From: Fontibacillus phaseoli
Lineage (GTDB): Bacteria > Bacillota > Bacilli > Paenibacillales > Paenibacillaceae
Direction: 5' to 3'
Assembly (NCBI RefSeq): GCF_003337355.1
Contig: NZ_QPJW01000003.1
Location: 411,531-475,530 of the forward strand
DNA length: 64,000 nucleotides
A program made the position numbers and the translations under genes. The stretch's first letter is position 1; every line of letters begins with the position of its first letter. The notes under the pieces were generated by a model that saw only the letters and a list, made by a program, of their open reading frames with translations, searched no databases and was not told the origin of the DNA. Positions 1-9,664 of the stretch are shown here, in pieces.

Positions 1-904
1 CGGAACGGTAGCCCAATTCGTAAATCGGCTGGGCAATCGTCGTGAGCTTCGGAATAAACATGCCGGCCATGCGGATATTATCGAAGCCGACAACGGACAC
101 TTGTCCGGGTACCAGCACATTACGGTCCTTCAGATACGAGATCGTTCCCATAGCAAACTCGTCAGCGACGCAGAACACGGCGGTGGTATCCGGATATTGG
201 GAAAAAAGCTCGTGGGACGCTTCATATGCATGTTCAAACCGGTGACTCGCATATTTGACCTTCTCGAGGTTGTGCCCCAAACCGAATTCCCTAAGCGCTC
301 TGGCAAACCCTTCGCAGCGGGGCGGTCCCGAAATCGAATTCGCATGGTTGAAGCCGATCATTCCGATCTGCTTGTGGCCTAGCTCAATTAAAAACTTGAC
401 CGCATCGTAAGCAGCGGCTTCGTCGTCAACCTCGACGCTGGGAATGTCGTAATCGTCGGAATGCGATGACACCATCACGAACGGAATCCGGCAGCCCACC
501 AGCTTGTCGTAGTATTCGGGAAACAGCATATCGCTGGCTAACACGATACCGTCCACCTGCTTTTCATGGAAAGCATCGATATAAGACAACAGCCGCTCCG
601 AGTCCCGGTCCGTATTACAAATCATGAGACCGTATCCCAACTTGATACAGGCATCTTGCATCCCCCGGATCATGCCGGCGTAATACATGTTTTCAATGTC
701 CGGAACGAGCAAGCCGAGCGTATAAGACTTTCGATATATGAGGCCCCGCGCAAAAGAGTTTGGCTGATACTGCAGCTCCTCAATCGCATCGAGCACTCTC
801 AGACGCTTGCTCTCCACTACGGTTTCCGGCGCATTCATCACGCGGGATACCGTGCTGATGGAGACTCCTGCCATCTTGGCAACATCCCGAATCGTTGGTT
901 TCAT
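1..904 (-). CDS. LacI-family transcriptional regulator (3' end cut by window edge)
   Basis: Reading starts at ATG 904 with MKPTIRDVAKMAGVSISTVS, the standard LacI helix-turn-helix (IRDVAKxAGVSxSTVSRVMN), and stays open to position 1, about 301 codons of a family that is usually 330-345 residues. The sugar-binding periplasmic-like domain follows the hinge. A weak purine-rich ribosome site (GGAAGTAGAGAG) lies just before the ATG. Such regulators repress sugar catabolic genes and release DNA when a sugar effector binds. A strong promoter and an 18-bp palindrome lie immediately upstream, so autoregulation is likely. The regulated operon is not visible in this window and the effector is unknown. 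Confidence 0.93.
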   Translation of the reverse strand, partial: MKPTIRDVAKMAGVSISTVSRVMNAPETVVESKRLRVLDAIEELQYQPNSFARGLIYRKSYTLGLLVPDIENMYYAGMIRGMQDACIKLGYGLMICNTDRDSERLLSYIDAFHEKQVDGIVLASDMLFPEYYDKLVGCRIPFVMVSSHSDDYDIPSVEVDDEAAAYDAVKFLIELGHKQIGMIGFNHANSISGPPRCEGFARALREFGLGHNLEKVKYASHRFEHAYEASHELFSQYPDTTAVFCVADEFAMGTISYLKDRNVLVPGQVSVVGFDNIRMAGMFIPKLTTIAQPIYELGYRS

Positions 905-920
905 TCTCTCTACTTCCTTT

Positions 921-938
921 TTTGAAAAGCTTTTCAAA
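921..938. promoter_or_regulatory. 18-bp perfect palindrome, probable LacI-family autoregulatory operator
   Basis: TTTGAAAAGCTTTTCAAA is a perfect palindrome between the -10 box and the start codon of the LacI gene. It overlaps the expected transcription start, a typical place for an autorepressor. Assignment to the adjacent regulator is inferred. Confidence 0.6.
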
Positions 939-941
939 TGC

Positions 942-970
942 AGTATAGCAAACCTGTTTTTAAATAACAA
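942..970 (-). promoter_or_regulatory. sigma-A type promoter of the LacI gene
   Basis: On the minus strand TTGTTA (965-970) and TATACT (942-947) are separated by 17 bp, ending about 38 bp upstream of the ATG at 904. Confidence 0.65.
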
Positions 971-978
971 GCATTTTT

Positions 979-992
979 TCGAAGCGCTTACA
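979..992. promoter_or_regulatory. possible cre (CcpA) site
   Basis: TCGAAGCGCTTACA matches the cre consensus TGWAANCGNTNWCA except at positions 2 and 3. It lies just upstream of the LacI promoter -35 box. Carbon catabolite control is plausible but unproven. Confidence 0.3.
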
Positions 993-1134
993 TAACAGTG
1001 AGTATCTAAAACTTTCTCAGAAATTTTATAGTGCAAAAGAAGCCCCCATTACCATTACCGGAGGTTCCCCAATTACGGATAACCGCCAGTACGGCGATGG
1101 AGGCTCATGCATTTATTACAAGCTTCAGATCTTT

Positions 1135-3546
1135 TTATTCCGCCGCCAAATCCCTGGCGGAAGAGGTGACTACAATTCTTGATGACAGCCACGATCCCAG
1201 CAGGGCTACTATTACGCTCACGAGAGCAACAACGACAATTCCTCCACCATTCAACAGAAGCGGGAGCCGGACAAGGCCGTAGGAGATCAGAATTTGCTCA
1301 AGCAGCCGAGGAAGCAGATATATGCCGCATACTGAGCCAATAAATGCTCCGATCAGTGAAAGGACCCCAATCCCCAGACTGACAGCGGCTCTGATTTTAC
1401 GGGAAGTCATGCCGAGCGATTTGTAAATTCCGTAAGTTTTGCTCTCTTTTCTGATTTGAATCCGGCAGAAACTATAAATGATCAGAAAGGTGACCAGACA
1501 AAACAGCAGTCCCATAAAGCCCATTGGAGCGATCAAAACAACCTCCGCCTCTTTGTAAACCGAATCCAGTAGCGTCTGTTGGGTCACGGCCGACAACGAG
1601 TCGCCATACTTCCGGTTCAGGTCCTGCACGATTTCGTCGGCTTGTAACTTATCGTACAGATTTAGATAACCCATCTCCATTTCACGGTAATCCGGTCGGT
1701 AACTTCTCACCGCATCCGCGGTTACTCTAGCGGAATACGACATATTGGAGATCGCTTGGTACACCCCGCTCACCGTAAGCGTGAGCTTGCGTCCTTCCAG
1801 ATAGATCTCGACCACATCCCCCGGTGCTTTCCCCAGCGTTCTTGCAACGTTGACGCCCAACGCAATCTCGTTCCCGTTGCGCGGGTTATGCCCCTGAATT
1901 GTTGCAAAGCCGAACTCCTCATATCCGCCTTCCAATACGCCGACGTAAACGTTCAGCGATGGGGAATGGTCCTCCTTCGTCTCTGAGGCCTCCAACGGAA
2001 ACACCCCTGTCATATCGTCGTTCCAGCCGACCGACTTCACTCTGGAGTCCGACTTCATATCCGCTTCGAAACGCTCCCCGGAGAATGCGGCTTGATTAAA
2101 CACCGTAACTACGGCAGGCGCAGCGTCATATCCCCACAAAGCTGAGGTCCGTCCGATGTTAATAATGCTATACAGAAGGACAAACCCTAATACAAGCACG
2201 GCTGAACTAACGGTCGTCAGCAGCAGCATCACCGCGGCTGCCTTTCGGTTGCCGCTTAAATTCCGCAGCGCAATTACGCCGGTCACCGGTATTCTCCCGA
2301 AACTGAGTCGGGAGTTGTTGTTCCGGGGATTCAGGCGCCTTGCCATCCGGCTGTATTCTGCTTCGGACATACCGTACCGGATTGCCTGGACCGGTTGTAC
2401 CTTCCGGGCCTTCCCGGCGTATAACCATACGCTGATCAGGACAAGCAGGAAAATAAAGCAACCGACAACCCATCCCAGGGACAATCCTTGTACTTGTAAT
2501 AAATCATCCCCCGTTTTCAAATACTGCAGCGATCTGCTCACAATGCCGACAGCCAGCAGCCTGCTGATCAAAACTCCGGGTATAACGGCCGCCAAAGCAA
2601 CCAGGCCATATTGCAGCACGTAAGCCGCTACAGTTTGTTTCGAAGTTAGACCCAGTGAACGAACAATGCCGATCGTCCGATAATGGGTCATAATCGCCTC
2701 CGAAACGGTAAATGCGACCGTAAACAAAGCTACGAGCATCATAACCGATCCGAGAAATATCATGATAAATCCAATGACCTTATTAATAATCAGGTAAAAA
2801 GAGGATAGTTCTTCGAATTCGCTTTTGGTTTCCAGATAGGGGGTACCGAGGTAGGATTCGAACCGTTCCCAGATCACCGGACTTTGACTGTAATTCTCAT
2901 ATCTCAGCCCCATCATATATTGGTCGCTCCCCGGCAGAGAAGCCAGTTCCCGGTCGTAATCTTCGCTGTTCATCCAAATCCGGGCATTTATCGTGAACGG
3001 CGAACCAAAAGCCAGGTCAACCACGATACCCGACACCGACAATTCGAAGCTACGGCTGCCTGACTGAAAGGTCAAGGTATCTCCCTCTGTAATGCCGTGA
3101 GTGTAGGCCAAGGAGGTGGGTATCCATATCGTTCCCTTGGCGGGAGTCAGCGTTTCGGTACCTTGGGCAAAAATCAATTTATCCACATTAGCGGGTTGCT
3201 CCGGCGTATCCATCATAAACATATAGAGATTGGAAATCTCTTGTCCGCTATAGGTTAATCCGTCCAGATTACGGAACGGAATCAGACCGGTTGCTTGAAC
3301 ATCGGGCTGCTCTTCCCACCACTTCTGAACCACCTGGGGATTGTGCAGCTCATCCCCCATCGTTAATATTTGATGGGCGCCGGCGGTCTTTTGATGCATA
3401 TCGGTATATAGGTTCCCCGTGTTGGCGAAAACAAGGGCCGCCGTCGTCAATAGCAGCGTGGACAGCATAATGAGCAAGGCAATCAGTCCGTTTTGAATTT
3501 TCCTCTTCCGTAAGTAGGAGCGGCAAATGATCCAGATCGGCTTCAT
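1135..3546 (-). CDS. ABC transporter permease, large FtsX/MacB type
   Basis: About 803 residues from ATG 3546, which follows AAAGGGGTGA. An in-frame upstream extension to 3612 lies inside the ATPase gene and lacks a ribosome site. The protein has an N-terminal membrane helix (NGLIALLIMLSTLLLTTAALVF), a long extracellular loop, three membrane helices with an FtsX block near residues 260-390, a central linker (ARKVQPVQAIRYG), then a second duplicated FtsX half with four helices at the C-terminus. This 'double FtsX' plan is typical of permeases that detach lipids, peptides or antibiotics at the outer face rather than importing solutes. It starts 4 bp after the ATPase stop and should form its partner. 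Substrate unknown. Confidence 0.88.
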   Translation of the reverse strand: MKPIWIICRSYLRKRKIQNGLIALLIMLSTLLLTTAALVFANTGNLYTDMHQKTAGAHQILTMGDELHNPQVVQKWWEEQPDVQATGLIPFRNLDGLTYSGQEISNLYMFMMDTPEQPANVDKLIFAQGTETLTPAKGTIWIPTSLAYTHGITEGDTLTFQSGSRSFELSVSGIVVDLAFGSPFTINARIWMNSEDYDRELASLPGSDQYMMGLRYENYSQSPVIWERFESYLGTPYLETKSEFEELSSFYLIINKVIGFIMIFLGSVMMLVALFTVAFTVSEAIMTHYRTIGIVRSLGLTSKQTVAAYVLQYGLVALAAVIPGVLISRLLAVGIVSRSLQYLKTGDDLLQVQGLSLGWVVGCFIFLLVLISVWLYAGKARKVQPVQAIRYGMSEAEYSRMARRLNPRNNNSRLSFGRIPVTGVIALRNLSGNRKAAAVMLLLTTVSSAVLVLGFVLLYSIINIGRTSALWGYDAAPAVVTVFNQAAFSGERFEADMKSDSRVKSVGWNDDMTGVFPLEASETKEDHSPSLNVYVGVLEGGYEEFGFATIQGHNPRNGNEIALGVNVARTLGKAPGDVVEIYLEGRKLTLTVSGVYQAISNMSYSARVTADAVRSYRPDYREMEMGYLNLYDKLQADEIVQDLNRKYGDSLSAVTQQTLLDSVYKEAEVVLIAPMGFMGLLFCLVTFLIIYSFCRIQIRKESKTYGIYKSLGMTSRKIRAAVSLGIGVLSLIGAFIGSVCGIYLLPRLLEQILISYGLVRLPLLLNGGGIVVVALVSVIVALLGSWLSSRIVVTSSARDLAAE

Positions 3547-3550
3547 ACGC

Positions 3551-4309
3551 TCACCCCTTTCCGGAAACGAGGGAAAAGATGACGGACTCTCTGGTTTGCA
3601 TATCCCGTTCATCGAATTTACCGAATTCGAGCACTCCGCCGACTTGCCCGTCCCGGATGAATATAAGCCGGTCAGCGCGGCAAGCCGCTTGAATATCGTG
3701 CGTGACCATGACGACCGATTGTCCCTTCCGGTTCAATTCCGTCAAAATGTTCAGCACAGCGACGCCATGTTCATAATTCAGGCTCCCTGTCGGTTCGTCC
3801 GCAAAAACCACTTCCGGAGCATTGATCAACGCCCTTGCAATCGCCGCCCGCTGCTGCTGTCCCCCCGAGGTCTGGAAAGGCAGGCGGCCCCGCAAATCTC
3901 CGATGCCCATCGCGCTCATGAGAGTCTCCGCCTTGCCCTTTACTTCTTTTGGGAGATTTCCCGAGATATGTCCCGGCAGAGTTATGTTCTCGAACAAGGT
4001 TAAATCCGGGACCAAATTGATGCTCTGATAAATGTAGCCGATTCTTTTGGCGCGAAAATCCGCCATTTTCTTCTCATTAAATACATCGATCCGCTCTCCG
4101 CGGAAGTGAACCTCCCCCGCCGTCACGGTATCAAGACCGCTGAGCATGTACAGCAGCGTGGACTTCCCGGATCCGGAATTTCCCATGATTACCGTAAAGT
4201 CACCTTCGTAAATCTCCAGGCTTAAATTTCGGATGGCATGGAACTGTTCGCTCCCGGCGGAATAAGTTTTGCATAAATTCACAGCTTCTATAATCGCTTG
4301 CTTCTTCAA
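3551..4309 (-). CDS. ABC transporter ATP-binding protein (MacB/LolD type)
   Basis: 252 residues. Walker [10 protein letters not shown] (43-51), Q-loop region [17 protein letters not shown], signature [14 protein letters not shown], Walker [12 protein letters not shown] and the switch histidine in VMVTHD are all intact, so it should hydrolyse ATP. The start is TTG at 4309, preceded by GGGGAGGG at good spacing; no ATG fits. It powers the FtsX-type permease encoded immediately downstream. The kinase gene ends 118 bp upstream, so this pair may have its own promoter while being controlled by the neighbouring two-component system, an arrangement common for peptide-antibiotic resistance or cell-envelope stress modules (inference). 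Confidence 0.92.
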   Translation of the reverse strand: MKKQAIIEAVNLCKTYSAGSEQFHAIRNLSLEIYEGDFTVIMGNSGSGKSTLLYMLSGLDTVTAGEVHFRGERIDVFNEKKMADFRAKRIGYIYQSINLVPDLTLFENITLPGHISGNLPKEVKGKAETLMSAMGIGDLRGRLPFQTSGGQQQRAAIARALINAPEVVFADEPTGSLNYEHGVAVLNILTELNRKGQSVVMVTHDIQAACRADRLIFIRDGQVGGVLEFGKFDERDMQTRESVIFSLVSGKG

Positions 4310-4427
4310 AGGACACCCTCCCCAAACCTGCTGCGAACAGCTGCTATTTCGTGGTTATACAACCATTGTAGAGGGCATTTCTTACCATCCTCTTATCGAT
4401 TTATGAATAAAGTATTACTGCCCCTTC

Positions 4428-5867
4428 CTAATCCACCGGGAGAGTAAAATGAAACTCCGTTCCTTGTCCTTTGTTGCTACGAAAGGAGAGGATTCCCCCA
4501 TGCGCTTCCACAATCGTCTTACAAATCGACAGGCCTAGTCCCGCTCCTTCCGTACGGCGGTAATGGCCTCCCTCTTCTCCGCTCTTGCCTTGAAAATAAC
4601 GTTCGAATATAAAAGGCATATCCTGCGGCAGAATACCATCGCCCGTATCCGCCACCGTTATCCGCAACTGTCCGGTTTCAAGCTCGATGCTAATGCTTAT
4701 CCTGCCGCCTGTGGAGGAAGCTTTAAGCGCATTGACTACGAGATTGGAGATCACCTGCTCCATCCGGTGTGCATCTGCCAAGATTAGGACGTCAGGGATC
4801 GTTAAGGGGCCTACATACGTGATTCCACGTGTTTCAACAAGGTGTCCTATAGGCTGCAAAATCTCTTCAAACAGCGGCCTGCTGTATTGCTCTGTCAGAT
4901 GAATCGAGATCTGGCCCAGCTCCCTTAAAGCATGAAGGAGCAAATCATCAATCAATTTGGCCATTTTATCGCTTTGAGAATTCATGACAATGGCATATTC
5001 ACGTACGGTGTCCATATCCGGACTGACGCCATCCCGTATAGCCTCTATGTACGCTTTCACGGTAGCCAGCGGCGTTTTCAAATCGTGGGAGATATTCGTG
5101 ATCAATTCTTTTCTGGCCCGCTCCCCTTCGTCTCTCCGGCGGTGCAGGTCCATGATCTCCAGACGCATTTGATCAAACACCGCATACATCTCGCCGACTT
5201 CGTCAGCTCGGCCATACTCCACCTTTTGACCATAGTCTCCCTTGAGAATAGCGGCGCTGTAATCTTTAAGCCTAGTCACGGGTGCGATCATACCGTGATT
5301 TATTTTTCTATGTAATACAAGCAGCAATCCGGAAAGCCCGATGAAAGCCAGCAGCATCAGAACGCCGGGTACAATCACAAGCGAGACTTTTTTCGAAAGC
5401 AAGGCTTCCTCCGCTTGTAACTCGAATATCGCATTGCCGACTTGAGTTTGACTGTCTTGATCCACAACCGGGAAAGCGATCTTGTAGGTGCTGCTTCCAG
5501 TCCGGGCAGTGGACAAATCAAAATGTACCGCCGTTTTCGGATTGATTCGGTCGAGAGATCCGTTCGGAGAGGAGTTGAAAATTACACTCCCGTCCAGCCC
5601 GGCAAACAGAAGGCTCACTCCGCGCTGCCGGGCTAAATTCTGCAACGATTCGCGGGCGTTATTATCCCCGGCCAGCCTTTCGTGGTTCTGTTCCAGATAA
5701 ACCATCAGATCGCTGACGGTCAAACGGGCCTGATTAATGGCCGCGTTCTCGCCAGGCTTATCCGAACGCATCAGATCCATAAGCAAATAACCGCCGCATG
5801 CGGTAATAATTACAATACATACCACCGCGGCGGTGATCCATCGTTTTGTCCAGCTCTTTAAATCCAT
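4428..5867 (-). CDS. sensor histidine kinase with HAMP domain
   Basis: 479 residues. A membrane helix near 11-31, an extracytoplasmic sensor of about 130 residues, a second helix (VIVPGVLMLLAFIGLSGLLLVL, about 170-192), HAMP, HisKA with phosphoacceptor in ITNISHDLKTPLA (about 260), and HATPase_c with N box (NLVVNALKAS), G1 (DTGDGI) and G2 (GAGLGLSI) are all visible. It should autophosphorylate and pass phosphate to the OmpR-type regulator whose gene ends 2 bp upstream of this start. The sensor is larger than in the intramembrane-sensing BceS kinases, so this is not a standard Bce module. Signal unknown. Confidence 0.92.
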   Translation of the reverse strand: MDLKSWTKRWITAAVVCIVIITACGGYLLMDLMRSDKPGENAAINQARLTVSDLMVYLEQNHERLAGDNNARESLQNLARQRGVSLLFAGLDGSVIFNSSPNGSLDRINPKTAVHFDLSTARTGSSTYKIAFPVVDQDSQTQVGNAIFELQAEEALLSKKVSLVIVPGVLMLLAFIGLSGLLLVLHRKINHGMIAPVTRLKDYSAAILKGDYGQKVEYGRADEVGEMYAVFDQMRLEIMDLHRRRDEGERARKELITNISHDLKTPLATVKAYIEAIRDGVSPDMDTVREYAIVMNSQSDKMAKLIDDLLLHALRELGQISIHLTEQYSRPLFEEILQPIGHLVETRGITYVGPLTIPDVLILADAHRMEQVISNLVVNALKASSTGGRISISIELETGQLRITVADTGDGILPQDMPFIFERYFQGKSGEEGGHYRRTEGAGLGLSICKTIVEAHGGILSFRSNKGQGTEFHFTLPVD

Positions 5868-5869
5868 AA

Positions 5870-6595
5870 TTAAGACTCACTCGCTCCCGTAACCTGATCG
5901 TCGCTAAACTTGTAGCCCACGCCCCAAACAGTCTTGATAAAAACGGGACGAGCCGGGTCACTCTCGATTTTTTCGCGGATTCTGCGAACGTATACCGTAA
6001 TCGTGTTTTCATCGCCGTATGCCCCGTATCCCCACAGTTCATCCAATAACCTGCTCTTGGAGAACACCTGATTTTTATGGCTGGAAAGAAAGAACAACAG
6101 CTCGAACTCTTTGGCCGAGAGCGAAATTTCCCGGTCCGCAATCGCGACCCGGTACCCTTTTTTGTCGATCACTAGATCTCCAAAGGTCAATAATCCGTCT
6201 TGCCGGGTAGCAGCATGGAGCAAACGTTCGTTTCTCCGCAAATGTGCGCTTATTCTTGCAACCAGCTCACTGAGAGAAAAGGGCTTGGTCATGTAATCGT
6301 CCGCCCCGAACCCGAGCCCCAGCACTTTGTCCGTATCGCTGCCCCTGGCACTGAGGATCAGAATCGGCGTGTCCAGCTTTTCGCGGATTTGTCGGCACAA
6401 CTCGATTCCGTCCGCATCGGGAAGCATAATGTCCAAAATAATAAAGTCCGGCTGCACGGCCTCGATCAAATGAACGGCCGTTTTTCCGTCGCCGGCCACA
6501 TGGACTTCGTATCCGCTGACGCGAATATAATCTTGCATAATTCTGGCCATGTCGGCTTCATCTTCGACCACCAGTACTTTTCGCTTCACATCCAT
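5870..6595 (-). CDS. response regulator, OmpR/PhoB family
   Basis: 241 residues. Receiver domain with acidic pocket (VVEDE), phosphoacceptor in IILDIMLPDADG, T/S in ILSARG and K in MTKPF; winged-helix Trans_reg_C domain with ELLFFLSSHKNQVFSKSRLL and the YVRRIREKIE recognition helix. ATG 6595 is preferred over the in-frame TTG at 6607 because GGAGG sits 5 bp before it and overlaps the TTG codon. Pairs with the downstream kinase gene. It probably regulates the adjacent ABC transporter and perhaps its own cluster (inference from position). Confidence 0.93.
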   Translation of the reverse strand: MDVKRKVLVVEDEADMARIMQDYIRVSGYEVHVAGDGKTAVHLIEAVQPDFIILDIMLPDADGIELCRQIREKLDTPILILSARGSDTDKVLGLGFGADDYMTKPFSLSELVARISAHLRRNERLLHAATRQDGLLTFGDLVIDKKGYRVAIADREISLSAKEFELLFFLSSHKNQVFSKSRLLDELWGYGAYGDENTITVYVRRIREKIESDPARPVFIKTVWGVGYKFSDDQVTGASES

Positions 6596-6629
6596 AACTT
6601 CCTCCAACGCTTACCGCCAGAATTTAAAA

Positions 6630-9044
6630 TTATTGTACCATAGCGGTAAATGGGGCAACATCGTACTTGAAAAACCCGCCGTTCGCCGTTCCGACATACA
6701 GCTCGTCACCGTGCAAGTTCAACGTCCCGCTCCGGTGATCCTGTTCGCGCAGTTCGGCATATCCCATTCTTGCGTCCCGCAGGCGTCCGAGCACGGAACC
6801 GAGCTTCTTGTCGAATATCAGCAAGTCCGAACCGTAAGGAAACAGCAGGGTGTGATCCAGCACCGCAAAGCTCCCGGCCGCATAACGCGACAAATCCGCG
6901 TCTTCCGCAGCGGTATTGGGCATGCGCCATAAGTAAATCCCCGTTTTCATATCGATGGCAGCCGGTATTCCGTCTACGGCAAGATAAAGCGTTTCGTCCC
7001 CGATGGCACCTTTGGACCCTTTTCCCGGAATCGTGAGCGTTGTCTTCTCCGCCGTAACGTCGTAAAGCCTTGTCTCAAACTGTGTCGCACCCCAATAATC
7101 GCTGTTATCCAGTGGATGCTGAATCAACAAATACCGCTCATTCAACACTTCGAAACGCTCCCCTGGAGATGATTTGTATTCACCTCGGGAGGTGCCCGTT
7201 TTCAAATCCAACAATCGCCAAGCATCGCCCACTAGAATCCAGCGCTTATCGGAATCGGGACCCGCGAAGTGATCGATTTGCGGCCCACCCGCAAAATAAG
7301 GCTCAAAACTGGGGTCGTCCAATCGGTCGCCTTCGGCCTTGATCTGCCATACCGGTTCTCCCGTCATGAGATCAAGCGCTTCAAGCTTGTTGTTGTCGCG
7401 AATCAGCACATAGGGGTCATCGGCACCTTGATTCAGAATCTGGGCCTCCCTGGCTACGTCCCTCTGCCAACGCTCCTTGCCGGTTTCGTTGTCGAGCACG
7501 CTTAATACCGAGGGAACGGAGACGTCCTCCTGCCCCGTATCCTTCCAGTTCACCAATATGACCGATTTCTTTACCGCCCACATCCCCATTTGGAACTCGT
7601 CACCGGATTTCCGTTCCCACATCGTTTTACCGTCGGACATCCGGATGCGCCGGACCTGGTTGACATACTTCTGTTCGGCGGGATTATAGGAAGTATAGAC
7701 GTAGGCATAGTCGCCGGAGGATTCCGGCACTGCGTTTAGGACGCCGAATCCCGCATCCACTTGCCAACGCGTCTTTCCGTCCGCACGGCCGACGGCATAC
7801 AGGGATGAATCATAATGCATGCCGCTGTAGCCCCCGTCATCCCCTTTGATAAGCAGCGTGTCTTTCCCCGCTCCGAGTAAATAGGTAAAGGCGAGAGTGC
7901 CCTGATTTCTCCACTTCGGCTTAATGTCGAGAGTTTGCGGGAGCGGTGTTACGGAATAGTCCTGGGAAAACAAATAGTCATCCCCGGCATAGACTCGGCT
8001 CCACGCTTCTCCTTTACCAGGAATAGTCCAATGCGTACGAGCCAGCTTTCCCGAAGGAGAAAATGTCACGGTGAAATGAGCATCTCTACGCTCATATCTC
8101 CAGGCCTCGCCAAGGATCATCGGGTCTCCGACCACGGTTTGCAAGTCTTCGGAAGATTCCGTATAGGTCGGATCGCCAAGCAGTTTCTGCACCGTTTTCG
8201 TATCATCGCCGAGCTTTAGGGACAGTTCGGTAATGCCGCGGATCGTATCCAGAGAAACTTGGGAATCTGGCCCCAATAAGGGGGCCGGAACCGGCTTTAC
8301 ACTCGTTACGTCCTTGTCCCGGACCCACAGCAGAGTCGGACGATATACTTCGTACCCCTCATGCCAATCAGACGGAGTCAAGATGACCCCGTACCAGTCA
8401 TTCCATTTGGCTATCGCCACCATTTGGCCTGCTTCCGAAACCTTGTCATGCGTCCACTGTACCGAACTTGACGGTGCAAGCGACAGCTTGGCTTCAGAGG
8501 TCAGCGTTACGTTTTGCGGTGCCAGGCTCACGGTCTTTGCTGAAGCTTCCGAAACATACCAGAGCGGAATCCAGAGCGTCCCTCTATCGTACGTATGAAA
8601 AGAACCCATTTTACCGGATAAGGAATTAATCGTCATTTTTTCCCCGGACTGTCCGAAATATCTGACATGCAAGGCTCGCGGGTCGCTTGTGGCGCTTACA
8701 GGTCCAGAAAATAATGGCGCTGGATACCTGATTGCGATGGAGTCGCCCTGCTTGGGCAGCAGCGTGCGGTAAAGTCCAGATTGTGTCAGGGCGTTCCCGG
8801 CAGCTTCAGATGAACCGGAGATCAGCGACATGTCTCTCATGCTGCGTTCTGGTACGGCACGTTCTGATGCTTTCTCAGCAACTTCCTCCTTGACCTCAGC
8901 GGTCGCTGACGACATCATCAAAAGAAAAGCCCCGGCTGCAGCAAAACCGCCCATGCCTAATCGGCGAATCCATTCGTACCGTTTGGCTTGATTTTTTAAC
9001 TTTATGGTTTCGGACACATCCTGCATCCGTTCAATTGCTCTCAT
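6630..9044 (-). CDS. membrane-anchored PQQ-type beta-propeller protein
   Basis: 804 residues from ATG 9044 (a GTG lies one codon upstream; AGAGGGGG precedes both). A basic N-terminus is followed by one hydrophobic segment (GMGGFAAAGAFLLMMSSATA, near 33-52) that acts as signal or anchor. The middle contains an SH3-like stretch and a SmpA-like segment (LKLGDDTKTVQKLLGDPTY). The C-terminal 450 residues carry repeated blades such as DGKTRWQVDAG, DGKTMWERKSG, TGKERWQRDVA and TGEPVWQIKA, typical of PQQ-like (BamB-type) propellers. No cofactor residues can be assigned, so a scaffold or binding role is more likely than dehydrogenase activity. It lies 34 bp upstream of the response regulator and is possibly the first gene of the signalling/ABC operon. 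Confidence 0.8.
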   Translation of the reverse strand: MRAIERMQDVSETIKLKNQAKRYEWIRRLGMGGFAAAGAFLLMMSSATAEVKEEVAEKASERAVPERSMRDMSLISGSSEAAGNALTQSGLYRTLLPKQGDSIAIRYPAPLFSGPVSATSDPRALHVRYFGQSGEKMTINSLSGKMGSFHTYDRGTLWIPLWYVSEASAKTVSLAPQNVTLTSEAKLSLAPSSSVQWTHDKVSEAGQMVAIAKWNDWYGVILTPSDWHEGYEVYRPTLLWVRDKDVTSVKPVPAPLLGPDSQVSLDTIRGITELSLKLGDDTKTVQKLLGDPTYTESSEDLQTVVGDPMILGEAWRYERRDAHFTVTFSPSGKLARTHWTIPGKGEAWSRVYAGDDYLFSQDYSVTPLPQTLDIKPKWRNQGTLAFTYLLGAGKDTLLIKGDDGGYSGMHYDSSLYAVGRADGKTRWQVDAGFGVLNAVPESSGDYAYVYTSYNPAEQKYVNQVRRIRMSDGKTMWERKSGDEFQMGMWAVKKSVILVNWKDTGQEDVSVPSVLSVLDNETGKERWQRDVAREAQILNQGADDPYVLIRDNNKLEALDLMTGEPVWQIKAEGDRLDDPSFEPYFAGGPQIDHFAGPDSDKRWILVGDAWRLLDLKTGTSRGEYKSSPGERFEVLNERYLLIQHPLDNSDYWGATQFETRLYDVTAEKTTLTIPGKGSKGAIGDETLYLAVDGIPAAIDMKTGIYLWRMPNTAAEDADLSRYAAGSFAVLDHTLLFPYGSDLLIFDKKLGSVLGRLRDARMGYAELREQDHRSGTLNLHGDELYVGTANGGFFKYDVAPFTAMVQ

Positions 9045-9231
9045 CACTGCAGCCCCCTCTTTTTTCCATAAACGCTTTATTTAATAGACGTTTAAATTTG
9101 CGGAAAGTTTTAAAACTAGCCTCGCCTCTTCATTCAGGCAATAAACCGTAGGGTATCCCTCTTACTTGATCGTGGCCTATGGTGCCGCTTGCCGAACTTC
9201 GACTGTGTAGCGATGCATGATCACCGACATT

Positions 9232-9416
9232 CTAACGGACACCGGAGACCTTATTGAGATAAAAAACGGGACTTTTACCGGCTAACGGACACAGAAGCTC
9301 TTAAGGAGCGTTTTTCGCATAAAAACAGGGGTATCGGACCCATTTAAGGGCTCTGGTGTCCGTTAAAATTCTAAATCGGCGATTTTCCGAAGTTTAACGG
9401 CTCTCATGTCCGTTGC
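9232..9416. repeat. phased four-unit palindromic repeat element (copy 1)
   Basis: Four 23-24 bp units built on CTAACGGACA...GAGCYCTTAA start at 9232 (+), 9282 (+), 9343 (-) and 9393 (-). Units 1-2 are direct and units 3-4 inverted, with start-to-start spacing of 50, 61 and 50 bp. Single units are themselves imperfect hairpins (TAACGG...CCGTTA type). The same architecture with identical spacing recurs at 58177-58360. The spacers are not conserved to the same degree. An IS110-type transposase remnant lies 250 bp away. Confidence 0.85.
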
Positions 9417-9664
9417 TATGAACGTTTTTGTCAAACCCTCGGTTTTAATGCTGCCTGAGCACATGGCACGAGAGCAAAAATACGAGCGACGGTTGGCACG
9501 CTGCTATCCGTGGGTTGGTTACCACATGTTATGCCTTCGTCAAGGAGAGCTTTTGCAAGCTAGAAACGCACGTTCAGTTTTTGCAAACTTAGTGCAAACG
9601 GACAACGCAAATTCTCTCCTAGACCTTCGTTTGCTCCCGGGCCTTGTGCTCAGGCGTGAGCTTG
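9417..9664. other. intergenic stretch without recognisable gene
   Basis: Between the repeat element and the transposase remnant no convincing coding signal was seen. A plus-strand open frame across 9406-9681 begins inside the repeat, lacks a ribosome site and has no family-like motifs. The 180 bp between the propeller-protein start (9044) and the repeat likewise hold nothing recognised beyond possible promoter sequence. Confidence 0.4.

Noticed and set aside
4310..4427. Bce-type operator upstream of the ABC transporter
   Set aside because: No inverted repeat of the BceR type was seen, and the kinase has a large extracellular sensor unlike BceS.
9232..9416. CRISPR-like spacing of short repeats
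   Set aside because: Only four units, half of them inverted, spacers of about 27 and 38 bp without uniform length, and no cas genes.
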